Positions 13,302-24,900 of a stretch of DNA of 64,000 bases are shown in pieces (positions within the stretch are counted from its first letter, which is position 1; the number at the start of each line of letters is the position of its first letter). Position numbers and translations under genes: made by a program. The stretch comes from Promerops cafer. Taxonomy: Eukaryota > Chordata > Aves > Passeriformes > Nectariniidae. The notes beneath the pieces were generated by a model, which did not search any database, was not told the origin of the DNA, and saw nothing but the letters and a program-made list of their open reading frames with translations. The stretch is taken from assembly GCA_013398275.1 (NCBI GenBank), contig VZSE01008773.1, positions 189,971-253,970 of the forward strand, in the 5' to 3' direction.

Positions 13302-14820
13302 TTTCAGAGTTTAAAACAATGTATTATATGTAGGTGCTATCTGTATTTCATGAGTGATTTGCTGTCTTACAGATTGTTGCATTGCCCTCTGATTTATGGT
13401 TTGATTATAAATGTAGGAGATTTTTCTTTTACAGTGCCATTAATTTTGTTTTTACAATTAGTTCTTGTGGACATTCTCCATAAATTAATAATATGTTAGC
13501 ATATAAATTAATTTCTGTAAATTATGAATGCTGTAAAAACTCTTTTGTACACACTTACATGTTTTTGACAGTTGAGGTTCAGAGCTACCAAATGCATAAG
13601 CCACTTTAACCAAGATCTAATTTCATCCTAATTTAAATGTTGTTTTATCAGCTTGGCTATCTAAAAAAGCAGTAACCTATACTTCATATGGGCAGGTAGG
13701 ATTGCAAAACCCATATAATCATAGTTCCTCCTTAACTATCTTAGTTGAAGATTTAATAAGGGACTCTGTCCTGCACCAATGTTATGAGCATTTTAGTAAC
13801 CCTTCATAGAAAATATATTGCAGAAAGCTTTATAGCATAAATTTTCAGTTCATAAATTATACTTCCAATATTTCATGTCTTCTCAATGAATAACTTTAAT
13901 AGAAGTGCTTGCTCTTGGTTATTTTACATTCATATCAGTGGATAAACATATTAAAGCAACCTACCGTTAGGAGTCAGAAAGACACCTCCCTGACTTTTCT
14001 TCAGTATCTCTGGAAAGATGAACCTATTTTCTTTGCTCACTTTCCACCCAGACAAAACCGGTCAAGTGACTGTAAGAAAGTGTGGGGTTTTGTTTATAGG
14101 GAAAATCTAATTGTTCTACTTGTTACTGAGCCCTGAGTTATCTGAGTGAAGGAATCAAGAACAACTTTAATGGCATTAAATCCAGTTGTCAGTGTAAATC
14201 CAATTTATATTATTGGGACATCTAAAAAAGAAAAAATCACACACCAACAAAACATGTTGTCTAGAGCAATAATTAAGATTTTTTTATATTTACAAAGGGT
14301 TACTCAGAAATCCAAACCAAGCTCCTAAGAAGAATCTTTCAATTAGAATAAGGAAAAACAGTTATTACAGTGCACATGAACCCTAGTCTCTGCACCTAAA
14401 TGTCATAATGACAGGCTCAAAAATAGGATGCTTTCACACATCATACCATGAATGAGGCTGGCCAGCAATGCAGACACTACAGTCTTCAAAAGTTTTACAT
14501 CAAGAATCTGTCTTAGTAAGGACCACATCAATACCCTGTGAAATATTAACTGTCACTGGTATTCCTGGGAACTAATAGCGAATGTTCTTGACTTGCAAAA
14601 AGACCCACAGACCTAGCAGACTAAAACTTGCAGAACTACCTCCATCTTTTGGGCACTTGTCTGATCACAGCGTGTTCTTTTGAGTGGAGCAGCCAAAACT
14701 TAAGGCAGCCAAAATCCTCATGCATCCCCTCAAAATCTAATCAGTTTAAATCTCAGATAAAGACTGGAGACCCTCTCTGTACCATTTGGAGAACATCAAC
14801 TAGAAGTTTAATAATCATAA

Positions 14821-17053
14821 AAATTTAATCTCTAATTAAAGGTTAATGTGTTATGGCAGATTGTTGTATGAGGCAAAGTATAATAGGGTTTGGAGGGCAC
14901 ACAGATTCAGTTTGTCAGCAACTGGCACTTGGCTTCTGAGGCAATGGGATAATTATCCGTAGAGTGTCAAGTGGGCAGCTGCTAGTGATAGAAGAGCCTC
15001 TAAATGGTGCGAAGACCCGTGTGACCTGCTGATCCAGGAATGATGAAATAATCAGATTCCATCACTCGCTGTAACACGCTATTACCAGAGCATTTATTTT
15101 AACACTGCTCAAGGCCTAAGGAATCAGGACACAGATAGGGCATGTTCCAGTGCATCCGTGACATGCATATTTTTTTACAAGATTAAGCTTTAAATAATAC
15201 TATTATTTTTGGGCCTCAGGGTGAGACAAAATATTATTAAGATTACCCATATTCCCATTTAGACCATATTAATTGCCAAACACAACATGTTTAGCAAAAG
15301 GTGTCAGTAGAACTGCTGTACCCACACAAATGCAACAATTCCTGCTGTATCACACTGTGCTACATCTACAGCATCCCCAGTCCTCATCAAGGGAAATACT
15401 AGAAAAATGCTGTCTGTCTCAGCGAAAAATACCTGGTTGTTTTGGTGATACTGCAGGTCTTGCTGACCTTGCTGTGAAGAGGCCCAATCTTCTAATCACT
15501 CAAGGTACTCCATCACACAGGAGGTTATATTACATGATCTAATGTTCATGCTTATCACTGCAGTTGGGCTGTGCTGGTCTTTAAACAACTGGACTTCTCA
15601 ATGGAAAAAGAATGTATCTCAAAGACATTTTTCTTTTGTTAAGTAGTTTTTCCATTCCAGCTAGATTTTGCACCAAGTTTGGCAAAATTATTAGTTATTT
15701 CTGATCTTTTAAAAAAATTTATTCATGAAAATTATGACAAATCTAAAATATTCAATTTAGGAAGATGCCCAGAACTTACTTATGTGTCCTTTTAAGGTGC
15801 TAGGAGTTTCAAATACTGTATTTGATAGTAACCTTTCAGAAATCTGCATTAATTTTATTACATCTGACTGGCCTTGTCATTTACTCTGATCTTCCACCTT
15901 ACAGCATTGTACAAAGCAAAAGTTTCTTCAGATTGGCCTTCATTAGCATAGTCTTCATTGTATTCATCAAGAATAGCTCCTAAATTATGAAATCACTGAG
16001 GAAGAAGATTCCCAAGTACATATCAGGGTCTATGAGGCATTAATTCATCACCATTACAAAGTGAAATGTTGGCAAAAGTATCAAATGATAGCAGAATACA
16101 GATAAACACAAGGAAGAAAAGAGATTTATTTCATAGCAACCCTCAAATTAAGTGCTGATCTAGTAATAGAAAACTCTAGAGGTTAGCTTTTTGGGGTTTT
16201 CCTTTCTTGTATCCTCCCACTTCCAGGTGGGGCTTAGTGGAGGAGGCTGATTCAGGAAATGGGCCACAGAACTTAACTTTTCAAAGTAGCATTACAATCT
16301 GATAACCAACACAATATGGTAATATCAGCAAGGACATCAGATATGATGAGAATTTTAATGTTTTAATAACATGCATTTAGCAAGGACAAATTTGCCTATT
16401 TTCTGTAATTTTTATCATTTATTGGAGCTGATCCCTGTATTTCAATGAGCTCTACTTTTAACAGTATTTAGACTGAATTTTGATAAAATATAGAACAAGA
16501 CCATAACAAGCTCCCCAGGGCTTTGCACTCTGTGTGTTTCAATTCAGATTCATAATTCCCTTGCATATTTTGTGCATGACATCATTTGGAGTAGCAAAAG
16601 GAATCATTTAGAAGCAATGCATTTCCCTGAGATAAAACATCTATGATCTGTTTTAAGAATATGGGAGACAGAAAATAGGAAAGTCCTTCACATCTAATCT
16701 GAACTCCAGTGACAATGGCACTATATTTGAAAGAGCATTTTTCACAAGTTCTTCTAAAATTACTTAAAATCTCACATATACCGAGGCATCCACAATATTT
16801 CAGTGAACTGTGCCATGCACAGTCATTACTCAGTAGCAAAAATATCGTTATGCCATTCAACTGTCACCCAAGGCCTGTTTCAATGCCTTATATTTTGGTT
16901 CAAGGCAGACTATGCACCAGTTACCTATTCTTTTCAGGTGACATACTTTATTTTAATAGCACTTCCTGAGAATGAAATTTCAAGGGGCTAAGTAATACAG
17001 TATCTGCCTCAGGTCAGGCTTTTGACTGCTCTGACCTCCAAATTGCTTTTCAG
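14821..17053. other. intergenic or upstream of the FAM240-like gene
   Basis: No exon or transposon identified. The stretch at about 14930-15150 is compositionally richer than its neighbours and non-repetitive (contains GATAATTATCC and 'cagattccatcactcgctgt'). It is a candidate conserved non-coding element. Any 5' untranslated exon or promoter of the FAM240-like gene would lie here or just at the first coding exon, but none can be placed. Confidence 0.45.
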
Positions 17054-17056
17054 AAA

Positions 17057-19794
17057 ATGAGCAAGCATACGAACTTTAGACACCACAGGATGGGTGGTCA
17101 TGATGCGGAAGAGCTGAAGAACTTCTGGGAAAAGGTCATCCAAGAGCAAGCTAAGCAACAAGAAGCTGAAGAGTCTAGGCTAAGCAAAAGTGCCCTGAAC
17201 AAGTAAGTGGTGTTTTTCTTTTCCCCAATACAGCAAGGCATGTTATCACGTGTTTTAAAATAAGGTAACCTGTTATTGTACTGCTTTATTCATAGCACAG
17301 ATTGTGTTCTGGATCTTTGGCACTTTTCCTCTCACAGCTGCTTGTCTCACATTACCATGGCTCTTCTGCATGGAAACTCAGACACCCCTCACCCCTAAAC
17401 CTCATGAGCATTCTTCAAAGGCCTTGGAGCATAGCCATGAAAAAATAAAGCACTTTGGAATTATGGCTTGTGACAAGCCAGAAAATAGCAGGAATTTTAC
17501 CTGGAACTGCTAGAGCTACACAAATAAACAAAATAGTATTACATTAAAGGGACAACCACCCACCTAATCTGTAGAATAAAAAACTCATGGCACCTTTGTC
17601 ATGTTTAACAGCCCTTCACATCATATAAATCCAAAGGTAAAAATGACACAATAGATTTTCCCATTCAACGGAAAACGTCGTTGGCTTTTTGTTGTTTTGG
17701 GGGTTTGTTGTTTGGTTTTTTTCGGGGGGAGGAGGGGGAGGTTTACAAAGCAGTATAAAACAACAGGGATTGCCTAGAGAAAGCTATATAGCTGTCCTGT
17801 GGTAGAGATACTCTGCACAAGTGTGGTGGACTGCTTCAAATATTTGTTCAACTTGTGCAACTCAGAACTTTGAACCAGGGTCTCCTGCACACTAAGTGAA
17901 TTCCCTGACTATTAATGGACAGAAACAGAGGACAAGAAATACTATGTCTCATGTGGTTTCCTTTTGTGCTTTACTCCTGAAGTTAACATAAACTGCATAA
18001 ACTTTTCTCAAAACTGGGGCATTCACATAAACTAATTTGACTTCAACAAATTGGAAGGTCCTGCTAAAGTGCTGATTCTTGGAAAAAATTCTAGATACTT
18101 TGACCCGAGTGCCCAAGAAGGAAGTACTGTCATCATTTAGATACTTGGAAATCAAGATCTGGGCAGGCCTTGTGTCTTGAAAAAGTCAGATGTGGACAAT
18201 CCTGCTTCCAGTAGTCTACTCCAGCTAGTCAGTAGTGTTCTCAAATCCCAATCACTAAATTGCTGGAGAAAAAACATATATGATAAAATCCAGGAAAGTG
18301 CTCAGCTTCACTGGAAATATTTATGATCCTAGATCACAAAGGACTAGCAGGAGAAGACAGTGCAAATGAAATGCAATTTGTGGTTTAGATAACATTTTTG
18401 ACTTCACAAAGTTGAAAATGTTAAAACCTCTACTCTGAAGAGAAAAAAAGAAATGCAGTGAAAGAACCTTGAATATGTGTTAACTTACATATTCAATATG
18501 TCTTTCCTGACCCATCACAACTGAAATAGACCCAAGCAAGTTCCTTCAAAGTCACTTGCCCAGGAAAAGACCAGAGTCTTCACAAAGTGTTCTATAGTTT
18601 GAAAAAGAGTGATACATTCAGGAGGTAATAGACACTATAATTACAAAACATACATATCCACTACCTGATGTAAGAGGCACTTGAGAGAATGGCATGGTTT
18701 TACATAAAGGCAAGTGCTCCCTTTGTGACATGTAGGACACTGATGAGAAACACCAGTATTCTCAATGGCAAAATATTCCTAACTCGCTGCACCTCTTTTT
18801 TGAGGCTTATCTATATGCACAAAAGAATATTGAAGATTAGGTAGTATGAAACACAAAGTAAAACCAAACTCAGAATGTAAGATAACACAAGCACCCATGT
18901 GAAAGAGCTACTGCTGAGTTATTCCCAGATGAAATCATTGGCTGCTGTTCTTTTCACCACACCAAAGGTAATTTAAAACCCCATATATTCTATGATGCAT
19001 TTGGCATTACCATATAATATCTAATCTTATAACATTGCTGCGTCAGGTGTTACATAACATTTCCTTCAGAAAACAACCCAGCCAACCATCTCTTGAAGTG
19101 GTCCCTAGAGATTTTCTCTTCTCTTTTTACTATACTAGTGTCTTGAAGCTATGTGGCTCCTCTTGCATGTGATATCAATTCCTTTCATTAAACACATACA
19201 ATGTCTGCAGAGTTGTTTTTGGTTTCTTTTTTACCCAAAAGGATATATTCTAAGTTCATCCTGCTCTTCTCCATAGCATTTTACAGCAGAACTTGAGGCA
19301 TTGGGGGAAAAACTGTATTTTTTAATTTACACATTCAATGACCTTACTGCATAGGCAGTACTTCTGTGTGGCTTTGAGAATACCCCAGAGGGAAAAACTG
19401 AGTTCTTCACAGTGACAGTATTTCAGCAGTTGTTTGACTCATTCGGAATCCAGCAATGTCAACCACTGATAGTATCAACACTATCCTTTTCTCCCCTGCA
19501 TTCCCAATCTAGCAAGCTAGAGGGATGTGTAATTGGTAAATAAATACAGGACAAGTGCTCTGGTGATGAAAGAGAGGAAAGCTACGACCCTGCTGAAAAG
19601 CCCTGGATACATTTGAAGGATTTGGCTCAATAACTGCTAAGCACTTGTACTCTCTTTGCAGACTTCGCCACGAATGGACTCTGAGGCTGGAAGGTCGAGT
19701 AAGGCAGGTCCAGGCGCACATGAAAACACGGGAAGAACAAATGACACCACTGTCTATCGAGGCTCTTCCGTCACCAGATAAAACTGTTGCTTAA
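17057..19794 (+). CDS. FAM240-family small protein, two coding exons
   Basis: Two coding exons, 17057-17202 and 19662-19794, join to a 92-residue protein. Exon 1 follows an AG acceptor (TTTTCAG, ending 17053), has its ATG at 17057 and ends in AA before a strong GTAAGT donor. Exon 2 follows CTCTTTGCAG, completes a lysine codon in phase and stops with TAA at 19792-19794. The protein is hydrophilic and highly charged, with no signal peptide or membrane segment, and is probably largely helical. Residues 18-66 carry the family signature: EELKNFWEK (18-26), then SALNKLRHEW (45-54), then RLEGR (57-61). This matches the ELK.FWE...SAL.KLR.EW..RLE pattern of the FAM240A/B/C proteins, which are of similar small size and have no known function. 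The exons splitting this signature in frame make the gene call strong. Which paralogue it is cannot be settled here, although location near PRXL2C would fit an avian Z gene. Confidence 0.8.
17203..19661 (+). other. intron of the FAM240-like gene
   Basis: A 2459-bp GT...AG intron in phase 2. It contains a G/T-rich low-complexity tract at 17685-17744 and otherwise AT-rich DNA with no nested gene or recognisable transposon. Confidence 0.75.
17685..17744 (+). repeat. T- and G-rich low-complexity tract
   Basis: Alternating T and G runs ending in a purine stretch (GGGGGGAGGAGGGGGAGG). There are three G runs of five or more plus short GG pairs, so only a weak quadruplex is possible. Confidence 0.7.
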
Positions 19795-19825
19795 AGTTGC
19801 TGTGCAAACACAGCAAGCACTGGGC

Positions 19826-19960
19826 CCGATTCTGACTTTCTGCATGCATCTATAAACGAGCAGTTACACTGCTGAACAAGCAAAAGGTCAGATTCTGCCC
19901 TTTTTCCAAACTGTTTACTAGAGCTACTATTAAAGTCCTATTGAAATTCAGTGTAAGAAC
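19826..19960. repeat. possible old sauropsid interspersed repeat remnant
   Basis: Phrases GGGCCCGATTCTGACTTTC and 'aggtcagattctgcccttt', with 'tattgaaattcagtgtaag' to the right, recall an old palindromic repeat type seen in reptiles and birds ('gattctg...tacacc...ggtgtaa...cagaatc'). Similarity is partial and judged by eye. Confidence 0.3.
19929..19934 (+). terminator. candidate poly(A) signal ATTAAA for the FAM240-like gene
   Basis: First poly(A) hexamer variant after the stop codon, 135 bases downstream. AATAAA at 20605-20610 is the next standard alternative. Confidence 0.3.
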
Positions 19961-20395
19961 AATGCCACAGGGGAAAAGAAAGCGCAAAGAATAGATGAGA
20001 AGACAACTCTAATTTTCCGTGATATATTATTATTGTGATGTATCAGGATTCTCTTACGTAACTGCATTTCCAAGTCACAACAACGTACTGCCAGGAAACA
20101 GGGCAGCTTGTTTAATAGGGATAATACATTCAGACAGCTGCATGCAAAATTTCACATTTCCATTTACACATCTCACAGAGTCTGGCTTAATGCAGACGTT
20201 AAGAGGTTCTGTCTGTCTTGATGAGCCACAGTAGAGAGAGTTAAGGATTAGCCTGATCAGCTGGCCAGGAGGAGAAACATATTCTTTAATGGAATGAGGG
20301 GAAAAAAAAAAAGAACTTTTCTCATCAACATTTAAGAACATTAATAATTAAATGAACAGAAAAAATTACTTTTACTTTCTTGGGGTATGTAAGAA

Positions 20396-20420
20396 AAAGA
20401 CTACTTAGCCAGTAGTCTTT
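20396..20420 (+). repeat. perfect 9-bp hairpin
   Basis: AAAGACTAC and GTAGTCTTT flank a 7-base loop. It would lie in the 3' UTR if the distal poly(A) signal is used. No known function is assigned. Confidence 0.7.
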
Positions 20421-21250
20421 ATCGTGAGCCAGTCTGACAAATGTTAGAGTAGTAAGAGCAGTCAGTGTGAGAGTTTGAAATAGAAGGCAGCGAATCATAA
20501 CAGCACGGAAATGGCTTGCAAACTATCACTTGCCATACCTGACATGCACTAATCCAAACAATTTCTGTGTCTTCTTCTGGGTTAGGTGAAACAAAGGTAG
20601 AAATAATAAAACACAGTGTAATAACAGTGTGCCCTATTTATCTATTTGTCTGTGTATCTAAATACCAGTCTTTTGGATTAAAACAATTTTTTGGTTTCTC
20701 TTCAACTAATCTTTGGTACACAAGAGAAGACTCATAAGTCTAAACAGTTATTTTTGTCTAACAGTATTGTGCCAGATCGAAATTTACTTTGGATCTATAT
20801 TTATACTAAAAAAGTAGATAGGAATACATTCGATATATTTCAAAACAGAACAAAAATTAAATAATTTTGACCTCACAGAAATGCTTTTTTTGTCCTTTTA
20901 AAACAATATAAAACACGAAGTTTTACTGAATGTTCTCAGTCTTACAAAGTGAAATTTTGCCACAGAAAAAAGAAAGCTGTCACAAAAATGTTGTTATTCC
21001 ATGAAGGATTAAAACAAGAACTTATAAAATGTTCTGTTATTAAAAAATGAAGGGATTGTAGTATCCGTTCCTTTTCATAAAAACTGACCCCAGAAGCATG
21101 CAATTGTTTCTTTCAGTGGCTATTTTCCATTAGAAAAGGAATACTGAATAAATAATAAAGTTGTAGCTGCTTTTGCCCAGCAAGACTCATGTTTCTCTTC
21201 TGCATCCACTTATTTCCCAGTATTCTCCAAAAAGTTTTTCTTTAACCTAG

Positions 21251-21644
21251 TATCCTGGTTTGGGACAGGACAGAGTTGACTTTTCACAGTAGCTGCAAGG
21301 GATTGGAAGCTAGAGCTCCATGGCCATGTCTGGGTGTTATTCTATACCACCTCTTGCCATCTCTGGGGGTAGGAAGTCCAGGATGCTTTTTGGGAAGAAG
21401 GTGGGAGTGGCTTGGGGTGGGGGAACAGTCTGGGTAGAGAGCTCAATGGCCACTGTTCATTGCCTTGGGTTCGGGCACATCGGTCAGTAAATTTTGCGGT
21501 ATTGTTTTCCTATCCCATTACTGCTTCCGGTAAATTGCTCTTATCTCAAGATGCAATCTCTGCCTTTCATCTGCCACCAAAGGTTTGTGGTTTTCTTTTT
21601 AGTGGGAGTACTAAATTTAGCAATATTATTCCTAAAATATGACA
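21251..21644 (+). mobile_element. ERVL-type solo LTR (old, internally deleted)
   Basis: It begins TATCCTGGTTTGGGACAGGA, a decayed form of the TGTCCTGGTTT... start of a widespread bird ERVL LTR family that continues with 'agagttgac' as here. Toward the right end 'ctcttatctcaagatgcaat' recalls the 'tgtctttatctcaacccatg' stretch of the same family. The end ...TATGACA is a rough inverted complement of the start (9 of 14). Flanks CCTAG and CCTAA are consistent with a mutated 5-bp target duplication, as expected for ERVL. No coding part is present. Confidence 0.6.
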
Positions 21645-21784
21645 CCTAAGCTAAACTGTTTCTTTTGTGAGGTAGATCAAACACAGCCTGAACTAGCTGC
21701 CACTTACCAAAAACCTGGACTGGTTACCTTACTGTAGCCATCACTAAAGGACACAGACATGGGTTATTGGAATGGAGAAATGCC

Positions 21785-21900
21785 AGATTCTCCTCTTCTG
21801 AAACCAGATCTATTACACCACTGATTTATGGTGGTGTAATGCCATCCATGTCAGTGTAGCTTATCCGTACTCCATGTCAGTGTGACAAGAGAAGATCCAA
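21785..21900. repeat. hairpin with short direct repeats, possible old interspersed repeat
   Basis: ATTACACCAC (21812-21821) and GTGGTGTAAT (21831-21840) form a perfect 10-bp stem with a 9-base loop. The 13-mer TCCATGTCAGTGT occurs at 21845-21857 and 21871-21883. Together with 'cagattctcctct' on the left this resembles the same old palindromic repeat type suspected at 19826. Confidence 0.4.
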
Positions 21901-24900
21901 GAAAAGCAGGCTCAATAACCATTTATTGCTCTTTTACACTTAACATCAATGTTTTTATTTATCAGGAACACTTTTATGACACTCTTTCTTGTTGTTTATG
22001 AAGTTATGTAAGATACAAAAAGGACTACACAAGTAAATGTAATTCACACAAAGCAATTTTCAGCACTCCCCCAAAAACTACCTTAGCTCTCTGAGGAGTG
22101 GTTTTTCTGTAAGGAGCTCTGAGGGCATCCAGGGATATTGTGAAATCACTTCCACTACAAGCAGCTGGCATCATATTAGCTACACACCAAAGGAGTGTTG
22201 CGGACATTGTTTACCTTCACAAGTGCATGGAACGTATTTCAGTTGTGAATGGATTTCTGATGCAGCAAAGAGTGTGCATATCACAAGTGTGAAAAACCAA
22301 ATTGCTCCCACACTTAACAAAAACCATTTATTTTTGTGTTGCTCAAGTGCACATATATTAGTCATGGTTACCTATTCTAGCACAGATTTTACATGACAGC
22401 AGTAACCTAACACCTCCGTGATATTGACCATCAGGTGTTTCTGTTCCAAAATGCAGGTGATCATCCAATTTTCACAGCTACTTGTACATACAATCAGACT
22501 GAGACAGGTATCACATACTAGAAATAATAAAGCCTAGTAGTCGGATGTAGTCGGATATGCCACTTGCAAATTGCAAAGCTGAAGGCAGACAGGAAGGTGG
22601 CAGATAATGTTTCGTCATTTTGCTTTATTCACTGAATTGGTGACATTCAAGCCTGAACTTGGACATTTCATACATAACTGAAAATCTTAAATCTGGCTGT
22701 CAATAAAAAAACAAACAAATAGAAGTCAATTCAAGTTGAATTTTTATATTTTAAAAAACTGTCTCATTCAAATACATGGCAGTTATTTATAAAATAGGAT
22801 ATTCAGTGAGCATAATCTTTTAGGAGAGTAGGCCACTTCAGCTGAATACAGCATTTTTTAATTCCTGTGTCCCTAGTTCCTCCATCTTTCCAATGGGGGG
22901 GGAAAAAAAGAAAATTTAGATTACAGTAGCTATATTAAGAATGTTGGGCTAGTTATTTGAGAAGAGAAACTAATTGCCCAGATTTTTTCTCCTTAGGGTT
23001 TGTTAATTTGCCTAATAGAAAATTAGCTGAATGAATATTGAATATAATGAGATGAATTGAATAGTAATCTGCATAATCATTACCACCCTGACCCTGCACT
23101 AGCAAGACATTACCATGTCTTACATCAGCACATAAACCAGCCCTGGCACTTGCCTAAGTCAGTAAACAACTAATTTTGTACAGGATAGGTCAGTGGCTAG
23201 TATTTTGGTCATGGGACTTTATGATATATGATGTAATAGGTGTGGATCATGCACTTAAGCTGGCATACTGATGTCATCTGTAGAGCACCCACTTAGCATG
23301 CCGAGATTTATGTGCATGACAGACATGGTGAGCACAATCTATACCTATTCACATTGTTGCTCTTTAAGTGCTGTCTGATCCAGGAACCAGTGACTAATTC
23401 CTGAGAAACAGCAGTTTGCTTTCTTAAAGTAACTCTGAGCTGTGGTCAGTTGTTGAAGACTGGCTTACTTAAATCAAGGCAGTCTAAAGGGTGACTGTAA
23501 ACCACATTAATCTGCAGTCTGACTTCATTTGGACACCATAGTAAAGCACTCACACAATCAGTTATAGGCAGGATGCAGCAACTCAACACCTGTCAGCTGC
23601 TCCACTAGAATTTGCACTTAAATTCAGAGCAGGAGAGACATTTTTTAAGCCAAATCCTTGACTATCTGCATGTACCACATACTGGTTTGGAGCCAATTTA
23701 AGACATGCAAACCATATTTCTTTCTGAGGAGCCAAAACCAGACCAGAAGCTGTGTTCCAAGAACATGTGAAAGAACCCTAGCCTCTAAGGATCTGAGACA
23801 AGCACTAGCTCTTCAGACAGTTTTGAGACACCTACATAATGGGGATATTGGGTCTAAATAACCAAATTAAATTGAGCCTGATGTAGCCCCTGAACCATGC
23901 ATAGTCGAATGTAGGGCCATCAGCAACAGCCACTTTGATCTACTGAGCTGCTTGGTAATGTGCTCAGTCACCTGCTAATGTAGATGAGTATAACCCAACC
24001 AAAACAACATAAGTGGGATCAAAGTGCAAGAATAAGTTTCATATAGATCTAAAGGTGGACCTCAGCTGAGCTCAGGAATGATAATTTAATTAGCCATGTA
24101 GATACTCTAGCATGCACAACTAAGCACAGTTTGGTCAACGCACCCACTGGAGCTGCATGTGATGGAACAGAGCCTCCCTACATAAAACTCAGAATAGATC
24201 TGGCTTCTGAAACCATAAAACAGTATGTATGGTTCATTTCTACATTTAAATGATAGGAATATGTGGATAATTACCAACTTTGTAGCCCAAATGTTCCTAC
24301 TAATTACAAACTGCCTGCGTCCTCAGGGATGCTGTTCTCTAACCTTCTAATAAACAGCACTTAACTGCACCATAGTGTGAATAAGGAATATGAAATCACA
24401 TAAAAATACTTCTGGATTGAAAAAGGCATCTGTAGACAAATAAGAATGAACCAGAGGGTAGTTCTAGAAAGTCTTATACTTCCTGAAAATGCTTCCATTC
24501 ATGAATTAAGCACTGCTATATTAATTATTTCTTACCAAGAACAGGATCTATCCATAATGTTATACATTTAAGACAAAATTGAATACAAAAATTCAGTAGT
24601 TAGGACAGAAAATTCAAAATGCTACTTATTATTCCCAACTCTTTCAGCAGTCTGTATTTATCTGTGTTTTATTTAGTGGCCAGTGTTTTAAACATAATTC
24701 AAGCTACAGCGGACAGAGAGCAGGGAAAATTCAAGCTCCAAAAACAACAGGCTGACAAACAGACTGAGAAAGGATTACACTGCTAGTGAAGCCAAACTTA
24801 ACAGTGGGTCATCATGTGCTACCTCCAGAATTAGCTGTACTTGTCTCAAACACCATCCCTTAAATGAACTAATATCCTACTAGCATCTAATGGAATGTGA

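Larger units (their letters stand above)
12931..14820 (+). repeat. copy 2 of the 1890-bp tandem duplication
   Basis: Identical to 11041-12930 apart from the N in place of its first A. It contains no gene. It is probably a duplicated contig end and not a biological duplication, because even a recent real duplication would be unlikely to have its junction marked by an N. Confidence 0.95.
19795..20610 (+). other. probable 3' untranslated region of the FAM240-like gene
   Basis: Sequence downstream of the TAA with no continuing open frame. Poly(A) signal candidates are ATTAAA at 19929-19934 and AATAAA at 20605-20610. Another AATAAA lies near 21150. The true end cannot be chosen from sequence alone. 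Confidence 0.4.

Noticed and set aside
11041..14820. Duplicated genes or a CRISPR-like repeat pair
   Set aside because: It is one long block seen twice around an N, with no spacers and no coding content. The organism is a vertebrate.
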